Origin: Methylobacterium sp. J-030
Lineage (GTDB): Bacteria; Pseudomonadota; Alphaproteobacteria; Rhizobiales; Beijerinckiaceae
Direction of reading: 5' to 3'
DNA length: 39,236 bases
Assembly: GCF_022829545.1 (NCBI RefSeq)
Contig: NZ_JAKSYM010000277.1
Span: 1 to 39,236, forward strand
This document shows, in pieces, positions 16,905 to 23,740 of this stretch (position 1 is the first letter of the stretch; the number at the start of each line of letters is the position of its first letter). The position numbers and the translations under genes are program-made. The notes beneath the pieces are model-generated. The model had not been told where the DNA came from, made no database searches, and worked only from the letters and a program-made list of their open reading frames with translations.

Positions 16905-17474
16905 GTGGACAAAGCTGGTCTTCTCAAGGCGATCGCCAACACCGGCTACAACGTAGGGTTCGGCGCGAAGAAGCATTTTGCGACCTTCGACCTTGTCGAG
17001 AAAGTGCCGGGTTGGATCGGCTTCATATCAAGCGCGGTCGGAATATTCGCGTTGGTTTGGGAGCCCCTCTCTGCAAAGGTACCCTCAGCCTGTCTTGCCG
17101 TGCTTGGGCTATGCAACGTCTATATCGCAGCCTATCGAAGCAAAGAATACGATGAGGTCGGTCGGAAGCTGACCCAAATTTACAATCAGCTTCGAGATTT
17201 ATATTATGAGGTCCAAGGTGGTTCTGACATAGAGCAAAGCCGCGCTCGCCTAACAGAACTCGAGAGCGACTTTTATGCTGTATCAATCAGCAAGCAAATA
17301 TTATTTTCAGATTGGTTCACGCACTACAAGTTTTTCGCACAGCAAGAAAGAGCATGGATAAACGAGCAGCGACAATTTACCTGGAAGGATATGGTACCTT
17401 TATCGCTGAGGATGGCGCTCGTAGTACTCGCTGTGGCTCTGCCCGCCGGAGCCTATCTCCTGTGGCGCAACTGA
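16905..17474 (+). CDS. SLATT-domain membrane effector of CBASS
   Basis: A 189-residue membrane protein read from GTG 16905, with AGGA 6 bases upstream. The N-terminal block G-Y-N-V-G-F-G-A-K-K-H-F-A-T-F-D-L-V-E-K-V-P-G (residues 14-37) matches the SMODS/SLOG-associating 2TM effector (SLATT) families. Hydrophobic segments at about 38-53 and 60-76 are the paired helices. A helical cytosolic segment (about 80-150) follows, and a third hydrophobic stretch lies near the C-terminus (about 165-186). SLATT proteins are thought to form membrane pores that kill or arrest infected cells when activated by nucleotide signals. Pairing with the CD-NTase supports a type I-like CBASS without Cap2/Cap3 partners. 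The ATG-less start and the exact SLATT subfamily are uncertain. Confidence 0.82.
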   Translation: MDKAGLLKAIANTGYNVGFGAKKHFATFDLVEKVPGWIGFISSAVGIFALVWEPLSAKVPSACLAVLGLCNVYIAAYRSKEYDEVGRKLTQIYNQLRDLYYEVQGGSDIEQSRARLTELESDFYAVSISKQILFSDWFTHYKFFAQQERAWINEQRQFTWKDMVPLSLRMALVVLAVALPAGAYLLWRN

Positions 17475-17575
17475 TCGCATTACCTTGGTCTTGAAATTCG
17501 GGCAGTTCGATTGGGGTGTACCCCCAACAGACTAGCCAGGCGATGGCCTCGTGGGGTCAACTTGACCATCCATAG

Positions 17576-17596
17576 CGTACCGGACATCATCGTACC
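17576..17596 (+). promoter_or_regulatory. Direct CGTACC repeats upstream of the serine recombinase
   Basis: CGTACC occurs at 17576-17581 and 17591-17596, 15 bases apart start to start, just before the serine recombinase gene. Further copies lie at 6402-6407 (left end), 18325-18330 (inverted) and 18358-18363 (right end). This could be part of a resolution site or an operator. The hexamer is not rare in such DNA, so support is weak. Confidence 0.25.
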
Positions 17597-17620
17597 ATCC
17601 TAAGCGGACCGGAAGACGCG

Positions 17621-18259
17621 ATGCACGTGCGGGCCTACATGCGCGCTTCGACCCAAGAGCAGGACGCTGAGCGGGCGCGCACGGCGCTGGAGGCGTTCGC
17701 CACCGAGCGCGATCTTCGGATCGCGGCTTGGTACGTTGAGAACGAGAGCGGTGCACGCCTGGCCCGCCCCGAGTTGTTTCGGCTCCTTCGCGACGCCCAT
17801 CCGGGCGACGTAATGCTGATTGAGCAGGTCGACCGCCTGTCCCGCCTGACCGCGGACGACTGGGAGGCTTTGAAGGCCGAGATTGGCGTCCGGCGCGTGC
17901 GCATCGTGGCGCTCGACCTGCCGACCTCTTGGAGCATGGCGTCCTCGGCCACGGACGCCTTCACCGCCCGGATGTTCGAGGCCGTGAACGGCATGCTGCT
18001 GGACATGCTCGCGGCGGTCGCACGCAAGGACTACGATGATCGGCGTCGGCGGCAGGCCGAGGGGCAGGCCCGCGCGAAGGTAGAGGGGCGCTACAAAGGC
18101 CGGATCGAGAACGTCGCTCGCAACGATGGGATCGCGCGAATGCTGGCAGCGGGGATCCCCTGGTCCTCGGTCAGAGCAACCACCGGGGCGAGCCGCGCCA
18201 CGATCGCGAAGGTCGCCAAGCGGGTGCACGCCGCGGCGCAGGTCGAGGCATCTCGATGA
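17621..18259 (+). CDS. Small serine recombinase (resolvase/invertase family)
   Basis: A 212-residue serine recombinase. The catalytic N-terminus is Y-M-R8-A-S10-T, with S10 as nucleophile, and D71-R-L-S-R75 forms the second active-site motif. A long E helix region follows (A-V-N-G-M-L-L-D-M-L-A-A-V-A). The C-terminal 40 residues look like a helix-turn-helix (G-I-P-W-S-S-V-R-A-T-T-G-A-S-R-A-T-I-A-K-V). Size fits resolvases such as those of Tn3-family elements or ParA-type plasmid resolvases. The ATG at 17621 has GGAAGA 6 bases upstream. It lies 190 bases inside the right end of the element and returns to high GC content, unlike the CBASS genes before it. It may resolve multimers of an excised form or be a remnant of another element. 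Confidence 0.9.
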   Translation: MHVRAYMRASTQEQDAERARTALEAFATERDLRIAAWYVENESGARLARPELFRLLRDAHPGDVMLIEQVDRLSRLTADDWEALKAEIGVRRVRIVALDLPTSWSMASSATDAFTARMFEAVNGMLLDMLAAVARKDYDDRRRRQAEGQARAKVEGRYKGRIENVARNDGIARMLAAGIPWSSVRATTGASRATIAKVAKRVHAAAQVEASR

Positions 18260-18446
18260 TGGCTCGAGTGTTCCAGCTGCCGACCGTCCATCGGCCGTCT
18301 ATGCGGCCCAGTCGGACATCGGTGGGTACGAGCCGTCGACGGTCCCGGTTATTCCGTCGTACCCTGGTCGTAACAAGGTCGTCGGCATATGCCGAGCGTC
18401 AAACCATTCTATATACATACGAAAGTGCCTGTACCCGTATTATAAT
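18260..18446 (+). other. Right-end noncoding region of the element
   Basis: 187 bases between the serine recombinase stop and the displaced nrdJ tail. The final 60 bases are AT-rich, with ATTCTATATACATACGAAAG and GTATTATAAT just before the junction, a likely recombinase-binding end. No gene is supported; an open frame through here only reads into the nrdJ tail by chance. Confidence 0.5.
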
Positions 18447-18473
18447 TGTGGCAGCACCACCGGCTGCTCGTAG
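18447..18473 (+). pseudogene. nrdJ: Displaced original nrdJ 3' tail (right attachment site)
   Basis: TGT GGC AGC ACC ACC GGC TGC TCG TAG encodes C-G-S-T-T-G-C-S and stop, in the G/C-ending codons typical of the host gene. Sequence just upstream is AT-rich and unrelated to nrdJ, so this is the stranded end of the original gene. Hairpins that suit a native terminator follow directly. It cannot be expressed as NrdJ. Confidence 0.88.
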
Positions 18474-18474
18474 C

Positions 18475-18533
18475 GTCAGCGCCCGCGCGCTGACCGATCA
18501 TCGACGCGGTGCCGCCCTGGCGGCGCCGCGTCG
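18475..18533 (+). terminator. Probable native nrdJ terminator hairpins, now displaced
   Basis: Two hairpins follow the stranded nrdJ tail. GTCAGCGC pairs with GCGCTGAC (18475-18482 with 18487-18494, loop CCGC). Further on, CGACGCGGTGCCGCC (18502-18516) pairs with 18519-18533 with one G-T wobble. There is no long T tract. Their position two bases after the original stop fits the terminator used before the element arrived. Confidence 0.55.
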
Positions 18534-18652
18534 AGCCGCTTCCGAAATGGAGAGGAAGTGCCTAGGTCGTTGACGGACGATCGTTTGCCACACAATTCGG
18601 AACGACACAGGCCGCCGCAAGTTCTGTCCTGGCACAAAGGCGGAGACGGACC

Positions 18653-19726
18653 TTGCAGGCACCTGTGCGCTACAGCCCCGACGTCGAGGTGGTGAAGCCT
18701 GACGAGGGTGAGACCATCGCGGCACTGTGCCAGACCTTCGACACGATCCTGCAGCGCGTCGCCGACGATTCCGGACATGCGGTGCGCTCGGTCCACGCCA
18801 AGGCCCACGGCATCCTCGAAGGCGTGATGCGGATCGAGGACGGATTGCCGCCGGAACTGGCCCAGGGCCTGTTCGCAAAGCCCGGTGAGCACAGGGTGTA
18901 CTTGCGGATGTCGACCAATGCGGGCGACATCCTGCCCGATGCCGTCTCGCTGCCGCGCGGCCTCGCCCTGAAGGTGCTCGACGCCCCCGGCGAGCGCCTG
19001 CCGGATGCGGACGGGACGACGCAGAACTTCATCATGGTCAACGGCCCGGTCTTCCAGGCGCCGAACGCCCAAAAATTCCTCGGGAGCCTCAAGTTGCTCG
19101 CCGGCACCACCGATCGGGCCGAGGGGCTGAAGGTCGCCGCCTCGACGGTGCTGCGCGGGGTCAACAGGGCGCTGCACGCGGTCGGCGTCGAGAGCTCGAC
19201 CCTTGCGTCCCTCGGCGGCGCGCCGAACGTCGATCCCCTCGGTGAGACTTATTACAGCGTCACGCCGTTCCGCTACGGCGACTACATCGCCAAATTCTCC
19301 CTCCGCCCGGTCTCCCCCGGTCTGACCGCCCGCACCGGCACCGAGATCGACGCCTCCGGCCGGCCCGACGCGATTCGCGAGACCGTCCGCTCGGAGATGG
19401 CCGGCACCGAGGGTGTTTGGGAATTCCGGGTGCAGCTCTGCCGCGACCTGGAGCGCCAGCCGGTCGAGGATCCGACCGTCGCGTGGGACGAGGCGGAGGC
19501 GCCGTTCCACCGGGTCGCCACCATCACGGTCGGCCCGCAGGACAGCTGGGACGCGGCCCGGGTGCAGGCGGTCGACGAGGGGATGCGATTCAGCGTCTGG
19601 ACCGGCCTCGCGGCGCACCGGCCGCTCGGCAACATCAACCGCGCCCGCAACGCGCCGTACCGGCACTCGGCCGAGTTCCGCGCGCGCTTCAACGGCTGCC
19701 CGATCCACGAACCGGCGGCACGCTGA
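18653..19726 (+). CDS. Catalase-like haem-binding protein (y4iL-like)
   Basis: A 357-residue catalase-superfamily protein, shorter than true catalases (about 480 or more). Catalase-like features are the distal-His region S-V-H-A-K-A-H-G near residue 46 and R-M-S-T-N-A-G-D near 84, at the place of the catalase R-F-S-T-V-x-G-E. A F-I-M-V-N-G-P-V-F region follows near 125. The proximal Tyr motif R-x-x-x-Y-x-D-T is not recognisable. It fits the catalase-like y4iL group, whose activity is unclear: possibly a weak peroxidase or lipid-peroxide enzyme. The start is TTG at 18653 with GGAG 7 bases upstream; GTG 18665 is an alternative. It stands alone, beginning 120 bases after the displaced nrdJ terminator. 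Confidence 0.82.
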   Translation: MQAPVRYSPDVEVVKPDEGETIAALCQTFDTILQRVADDSGHAVRSVHAKAHGILEGVMRIEDGLPPELAQGLFAKPGEHRVYLRMSTNAGDILPDAVSLPRGLALKVLDAPGERLPDADGTTQNFIMVNGPVFQAPNAQKFLGSLKLLAGTTDRAEGLKVAASTVLRGVNRALHAVGVESSTLASLGGAPNVDPLGETYYSVTPFRYGDYIAKFSLRPVSPGLTARTGTEIDASGRPDAIRETVRSEMAGTEGVWEFRVQLCRDLERQPVEDPTVAWDEAEAPFHRVATITVGPQDSWDAARVQAVDEGMRFSVWTGLAAHRPLGNINRARNAPYRHSAEFRARFNGCPIHEPAAR

Positions 19727-19734
19727 GTGCGACG

Positions 19735-19763
19735 GGCCCCGGGGTTCACGGGACCCCGGGGCC
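19735..19763 (+). terminator. Hairpin after the catalase-like gene
   Basis: GGCCCCGGGGT (19735-19745) and ACCCCGGGGCC (19753-19763) form a perfect 11-bp stem with a 7-base loop, 8 bases after the stop codon. No T tract follows. It lies before the next gene on the same strand and may separate the two transcripts. Confidence 0.6.
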
Positions 19764-19805
19764 GGTCTGGCGTGTTGGGCCGACACATCCTTCGGAGTGC
19801 TAACC

Positions 19806-21008
19806 ATGAAGTCTCGCGCCGTCTCTCGTCCCGGGCTCGCCCTGGCTCTGCTATCCGGCGCGGCGCTGCTCTCCGCCCCCGCCCGGGCTCAGGACAAGCC
19901 GTCCGGCCAGGCATCTCTGGCCAAGGTCGCGAGCTTCGACCATCAGGTCACCGGCATCACGGTGAGCCGGGACGGGCGCCTGTTCGTCAACTTCCCCCGC
20001 TGGAGCGAGGACGCCCCGGTCTCGGTCGCCGAACTGAAGGACGGCAAGCCGGTGCCCTTCCCGGACGCCGAGTGGAACGGCTGGCGCAACGCGAAAGCCG
20101 ACACGGTCGACCCCAAGACCCACTTCGTCTGCGTCCAGAGCGTCGTCGCCGATCAGCAGGACCGGCTCTGGGTGGTCGATGCGGCCGCGCCCGCGATGGC
20201 GCACGTCATCAAGGACGGCCCGAAACTCGTCGGGATCGACCTGAAGACCAATAAGGTGGTGAAGACCATCCCGTTCGACACCAGCACCGTCCTGCAAGCC
20301 TCCTACATCAACGACGTGCGCATCGCGCCGGACGGCAAGACCGCCTACCTCACCGATTCCGGCGCGGAGGGTGCGCTGATCGTGGTGGATCTCGACAGCG
20401 GATCGGCCAAGCGCGTCCTCTCCGGCCACGGCTCGACCATGCCGGACAAGAGCGTCACCGTTCAGTACGACGGCAAGCCCCTGCGCCGGCCCGACGGACG
20501 CGGTGTGAACTTCGCGGCCGATGGCATCGCCCTCTCGCCCGACGGCAAGACGCTGTACTGGCAGGCGATCAAGGGCAGGACGCTCTACAGCCTGCCGACC
20601 GACGCGCTCACCGGCTGGGCGACATCGTCCTTCGTCCCCGAGATGCTGAGCGATCGGACGCTGGGCGGGAAGATCGTGACGGTCGGCGAGAACGGCCCCG
20701 CCGATGGCCTGCTGATCGCCCGCAAGGACGGGCGGATGTACGTGACCTCGCCGCAGGACAATTCTGTGAAGGTCCGCGACCTCGCGCAGGCCGGATCGAG
20801 CCTCACCACCCTGATCCAGGATCCGCAGCTGCGCTGGCCCGATACGTTCAGCGAGGGGCCGGACGGTACGATCTACGTGACGACCTCGCACATCCAGGAT
20901 TCGGCCGACTATAAGCCCGGCGCACCGATCAGCCTGCCGACCGAGCTGTGGGCGATCAAGTCCGGCCCGGGCGACGTCACGGGCTCGACCGGGGGGGCAT
21001 CACGCTGA
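19806..21008 (+). CDS. Secreted MRJP/SMP-30-like beta-propeller protein
   Basis: A 400-residue protein with a clear signal peptide (M-K-S-R start, hydrophobic L-A-L-A-L-L-S-G-A-A-L-L, cut after A-R-A near residue 28). The mature part resembles the major royal jelly protein/yellow family and SMP-30/gluconolactonase-type six-bladed propellers. Visible blocks are F-D-H-Q-V-T-G-I-T-V-S-x-D-G-R-L-F-V-N-F-P-R-W-S near residue 40, L-W-V-V-D-A-A near 123, Y-I-N-D-V-R-I near 166, A-Y-L-T-D-S-G near 180, and a D-G-I-A-L-S-P-D-G-K-T-L-Y-W block near 240. A periplasmic sugar-lactone or related binding or hydrolytic role is possible, but the substrate is unknown. ATG 19806 is the start that includes the signal peptide. 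Confidence 0.85.
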   Translation: MKSRAVSRPGLALALLSGAALLSAPARAQDKPSGQASLAKVASFDHQVTGITVSRDGRLFVNFPRWSEDAPVSVAELKDGKPVPFPDAEWNGWRNAKADTVDPKTHFVCVQSVVADQQDRLWVVDAAAPAMAHVIKDGPKLVGIDLKTNKVVKTIPFDTSTVLQASYINDVRIAPDGKTAYLTDSGAEGALIVVDLDSGSAKRVLSGHGSTMPDKSVTVQYDGKPLRRPDGRGVNFAADGIALSPDGKTLYWQAIKGRTLYSLPTDALTGWATSSFVPEMLSDRTLGGKIVTVGENGPADGLLIARKDGRMYVTSPQDNSVKVRDLAQAGSSLTTLIQDPQLRWPDTFSEGPDGTIYVTTSHIQDSADYKPGAPISLPTELWAIKSGPGDVTGSTGGASR

Positions 21009-21022
21009 GCCGCGGCTCAGCG
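21003..21022. terminator. Bidirectional hairpin over two convergent stop codons
   Basis: A perfect 20-bp palindrome, CGCTGAGC then CGCG then GCTCAGCG, contains the TGA of the propeller gene (21006-21008) and the stop of the convergent hydrolase gene (21017-21019 read on the minus strand). The 8-base gap leaves no room for other terminators, so one structure probably serves both directions. Confidence 0.6.
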
Positions 21023-22585
21023 CGGCGGCACCGTCTCCGCGTGGTGGCCGAACAGCGGGGTCTCGGCGGCGGCGTTGACGATCACTGCGACATCCGCCGG
21101 TAGCAGGAAACCCTCGTCCTGCGCGGTGCGGGCGGCCGTGCGGACACGGTTCACGTAGTCCTGCTGGTCCTTGTACCGCTCGGCGAGCGATGGCTGGCCG
21201 GTGTCGTTAGACGGGCGTGTGCGGGCGAACGGCTGGTATGCTCCGACCAGCGAGCAGGTGAACGTGGCCAGCGGTGCGTTCTGCCCACCATGGACGCCGA
21301 GCGGGACCGCGATATCCGGCAGCCGCACGCCGCCGATCGGGTTGCCGTCCGCATCGCGCTGCGGCACCTGCACGATCGCCCCGGGAAGCGCCTTCGGTGC
21401 CTGCAGGACATTCGGATCGCCGGGGGCGGGCTGCAGCGGCATCAGCCGCGTCGCGGGCGGCTGCGCGTTCCGGGCCACCCAGGCGTCGAGACGCTGAAGT
21501 GTCGCGCGGGCCACGGGCGCCCAATCGAGCCGACCGGGCGGGAGCGTGCAGCTTTCCGCCTTCACCACGGTGACGTGCGAGGCTCCGGCCACGTCGTACA
21601 TCCGCACGTTGGCCGGCAGCGGCAGGTCGGCGGTGCCGTGGGCGCCGGTCCGGCCGAGGGATGCGCGCAGGGATGCGTAATCCACCGTCGAGTTGAGCAG
21701 CATCATCTTCGGCGGCACTTCCCCGCGCCCCTCAACCGTGCCGACGATCTCGCCGATCGTCAGCGGCCCGTCGTTCACGCCGGGAAACTCTGGATCGGCG
21801 AAGTTCGGCGTCCGGTCACCGCTCGAATGCGGTCCCGTGCCGGATTGCAGGATCGGCAGCAGGCCCGCGCCCGAGACGAAGACGTGCATCCCGTCGAACA
21901 CCCGCCGCCCCTGCGCGATGTTGAAGCCGTGCAGCAAGAAGGTCTTGAGGAACCGGCCGTCCTGGGATTTGCCGGTTCCGATCGTCCGGTTGATGGCTCC
22001 GGCCAGGGGATTGGGCGTGCCCGCGGGATCGGCCGCCGCGTGAGCCAGGAAATCCGCCGCGTCGCGGACGATCGCGAAGCCGACGCCCTCGACGAAGCGC
22101 CGCTTCCCGTCTCCATCCGTGAAAGCCGGCAGATCCGCCCCGCGGCCGAGTTCCCAATAGATCTCCGCTACGGCGTAACCACGATCCTCCAGGAAGCCGG
22201 TGCCGGGTTCCAGATTGCCGGACTGCATCGGGAGGGTCCGGGGACTGTTGTAGAGTGCGCTCGCGTAGGCGTTGCCGCGATTCGGTACGTCAACCAGCAG
22301 CGCGCCGTTGCCAGCGGCGGAATCGGCCGGGATGAACAGGATGATGCGGGCCGCGAAGGCGACCTTGCCATCCTTCGTGCGCTCCGCCTTGTCGAGGTCG
22401 GGAATGCCGGCCTCGTCCGGTGCGAGCTCCCCATGCACCGTACCTTCGAGACGGACGTAATCCCCTGCCGCGAACGTGCCGTAGGGCTGGCGGTCGGTGA
22501 TCTCCAGGCGGGTCACCGCGGCCTGCGCGGCGCTTCCGCCCAATACGACGGCGAGCAGCGCGACTGCGCTCAGAAAACGGCCCAT
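21017..22585 (-). CDS. Secreted alpha/beta hydrolase domain protein (PF20091-like)
   Basis: A 522-residue protein with a signal peptide (M-G-R-F-L-S-A-V-A-L-L-A-V-V-L-G-G, cut after A-Q-A near residue 22). It resembles the alpha/beta hydrolase domain family PF20091. Recognisable segments are the early L-E-I-T-D-R-Q-P-Y, V-D-V-P-N-R-G-N near residue 100, L-E-D-R-G-Y-A-V-A-E-I-Y-W-E near 132, F-D-G-M-H-V-F-V-S-G-A-G near 228, and Y-D-V-A-G-A-S-H-V near 330, where the His is a plausible catalytic residue. The nucleophile is not certain. It is probably a periplasmic or secreted hydrolase of unknown substrate. It lies 145 bases downstream of the VIT gene on the same strand. Confidence 0.8.
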   Translation of the reverse strand: MGRFLSAVALLAVVLGGSAAQAAVTRLEITDRQPYGTFAAGDYVRLEGTVHGELAPDEAGIPDLDKAERTKDGKVAFAARIILFIPADSAAGNGALLVDVPNRGNAYASALYNSPRTLPMQSGNLEPGTGFLEDRGYAVAEIYWELGRGADLPAFTDGDGKRRFVEGVGFAIVRDAADFLAHAAADPAGTPNPLAGAINRTIGTGKSQDGRFLKTFLLHGFNIAQGRRVFDGMHVFVSGAGLLPILQSGTGPHSSGDRTPNFADPEFPGVNDGPLTIGEIVGTVEGRGEVPPKMMLLNSTVDYASLRASLGRTGAHGTADLPLPANVRMYDVAGASHVTVVKAESCTLPPGRLDWAPVARATLQRLDAWVARNAQPPATRLMPLQPAPGDPNVLQAPKALPGAIVQVPQRDADGNPIGGVRLPDIAVPLGVHGGQNAPLATFTCSLVGAYQPFARTRPSNDTGQPSLAERYKDQQDYVNRVRTAARTAQDEGFLLPADVAVIVNAAAETPLFGHHAETVPPR

Positions 22586-22730
22586 GGCGATCCCTGTGCC
22601 GATCCGGCTTCCTCCGAGCTGGATCCACCCGCGACCATCGCCGCGGCCAAACGCCAGCGCAAGTGGAGGGCGACGCCACGTCGTTACGTACGGATGTCCG
22701 ACGTCGCCCGTGCCCTGCCGGACCGCCGGC

Positions 22731-23426
22731 TCATACGGCCTTGCCGACGAGGCTGCCGATCCCGGCCGTCACCGCCATGGCGAGCGCACCCCAGAAGGTC
22801 ACGCGCGCCGTGGCGCGCATGAGCGGAGCGCCGCCAGCCTTCGCGCCGAGGGCGCCGAGCCCGGCCAGGAACAGCAGAGAGGCCGCCGAGACCGCGTAGA
22901 CCGCCACCGGTCCCGGCGATAGCGCCGCCACCAGCAGTGGCAGGGCGGCGCCGGCCGAGAAGGTCGCGGCCGAGGTCAGGGCCGCCTGGACCGGGCGCGC
23001 CGCCGTGATCTCCGAGATGCCAAGTTCGTCGCGGGCATGAGCGCCGAGTGCGTCCTTCGCCATGAGCTGATCCGCGACCTGAAGGGCCAGCGCATGGTCG
23101 AGGCCCCGGTCGACGTAGATCCGGGCGAGTTCCTCCCGCTCGGCCGTCGGATCGCTCGCGAGTTCGCCGCGCTCCCGTTCGAGGTCGGCCCGCTCGGTGT
23201 CGGATTGTGAGCTGACCGAGACGTATTCGCCCGCCGCCATGGACATCGCGCCGGCCACGAGCCCCGCGCAGCCGGCGACCAGAACCTCGCCTGGACCGGC
23301 TGCCGACGCGGCGACGCCGACGATCAGGCTCGCCGTCGAGACGAGGCCGTCATTGGCGCCGAGGACGGCGGCGCGCAGCCAGCCGATCCGATTGATCAGG
23401 TGCCGCTCGGAATGGACGGGTCGCAT
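22731..23426 (-). CDS. VIT/CCC1-family metal transporter
   Basis: A 231-residue membrane protein of the vacuolar iron transporter family, which exports or stores Fe2+ and Mn2+. The signature R-A-A-V-L-G-A-N-D-G-L-V-S-T-A-S-L-I-V-G-V lies near residues 17-37. A-G-A-M-S-M-A-A-G-E-Y-V-S-V-S-S-Q-S-D follows near 58-76, with the metal-binding E of the second helix. The charged cytosolic insert with E-R-E-E-L-A-R-I-Y near 95-105 is the family's metal-binding helix pair. Three more hydrophobic segments follow. Only 5 bases separate it from the upstream winged-helix-like gene, so they probably form an operon. Confidence 0.9.
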   Translation of the reverse strand: MRPVHSERHLINRIGWLRAAVLGANDGLVSTASLIVGVAASAAGPGEVLVAGCAGLVAGAMSMAAGEYVSVSSQSDTERADLERERGELASDPTAEREELARIYVDRGLDHALALQVADQLMAKDALGAHARDELGISEITAARPVQAALTSAATFSAGAALPLLVAALSPGPVAVYAVSAASLLFLAGLGALGAKAGGAPLMRATARVTFWGALAMAVTAGIGSLVGKAV

Positions 23427-23431
23427 CGTGA

Positions 23432-23707
23432 TCAGGGACTCGGCGAGACTGGGCTGGGGGCTGGATCCGACGCATCGGTTTCCCGCGGCAGGATACGGCT
23501 GCCCTTGGCGCTCAGGAACCAGAGGCCGGCGGTCTCGTCTCCGGGCCGCCTCGGTCTCACCAGCCCGCGGGCGAGAAGGGACCGCACGGTGCGCATCTCC
23601 CAGGGCCCGGGCGACGGCAGGGCGCCCTCACGATCCAATCGGCGCAGCATGAGCTGCTGCCCAGGGGTGAGGGCCCGCCAAGCCGGGGACGGTTCAGAGT
23701 CGGACAT
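23432..23707 (-). CDS. Small winged-helix-like protein, possible regulator of the VIT gene
   Basis: A 91-residue protein I cannot place in a named family. Residues 12-65 look like a winged helix: L-T-P-G-Q-Q-L-M-L-R-R-L as first helix, M-R-T-V-R-S-L-L-A-R-G-L-V as recognition-type helix, and R-P...A-G-L-W-F-L-S-A-K-G as the wing. The tail is proline- and serine-rich. The ATG lies inside a 17-bp perfect inverted repeat (23702-23740) and no Shine-Dalgarno is visible, so translation may be leaderless or structure-controlled. It precedes the VIT transporter gene by 5 bases, suggesting that it regulates that operon and itself. DNA binding is inferred, not shown. Confidence 0.65.
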   Translation of the reverse strand: MSDSEPSPAWRALTPGQQLMLRRLDREGALPSPGPWEMRTVRSLLARGLVRPRRPGDETAGLWFLSAKGSRILPRETDASDPAPSPVSPSP

Positions 23708-23740
23708 CGCAGATTGGAACTAATCCAATCTGCGATGTCC
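23702..23740. promoter_or_regulatory. 17-bp perfect inverted repeat covering a start codon, candidate operator
   Basis: GGACATCGCAGATTGGA (23702-23718) and its exact complement at 23724-23740 flank a 5-base spacer. The ATG of the winged-helix-like gene (complement of 23705-23707) lies within the left arm. It may be an operator for that protein or an RNA hairpin that hides the start codon. It does not look like a terminator, since it sits at a gene start. Confidence 0.7.

Larger units (their letters stand above)
6368..18449 (+). mobile_element. Integrated element in the nrdJ 3' end: recombinase trio, helicase and CBASS cargo
   Basis: The boundaries follow from two versions of the nrdJ tail. 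At 6365-6391 the tail is joined to foreign sequence. At 18447-18473 a second coding version of the same eight residues and a stop, in host-style codons, is followed by hairpins fitting a native terminator. The crossover must fall near TGYGG, at about 6365-6370 on the left and 18447-18452 on the right, giving about 12.08 kb. Inside are three tyrosine-recombinase-like genes, two small coiled-coil genes, a RecD2-like helicase, a CD-NTase/SLATT pair and a serine recombinase. No tRNA gene, transposase or conjugation gene was seen. The layout recalls Tn554-type elements with several tyrosine recombinases, but the proteins and the helicase differ from what I know of those. Exact edges need an empty-site genome. 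Confidence 0.88.

Noticed and set aside
6368..18449. A tRNA gene as the integration site, or a CRISPR array in the element
   Set aside because: No cloverleaf was seen at either end and the duplicated sequence is the nrdJ tail; no regularly spaced repeats exist.
18260..18473. A gene running from 18126 to 18473 that ends C-G-S-T-T-G-C-S
   Set aside because: The open frame lies over the serine recombinase in the wrong frame and reaches the nrdJ tail only by chance; the tail is a stranded fragment, not a gene end of a new protein.
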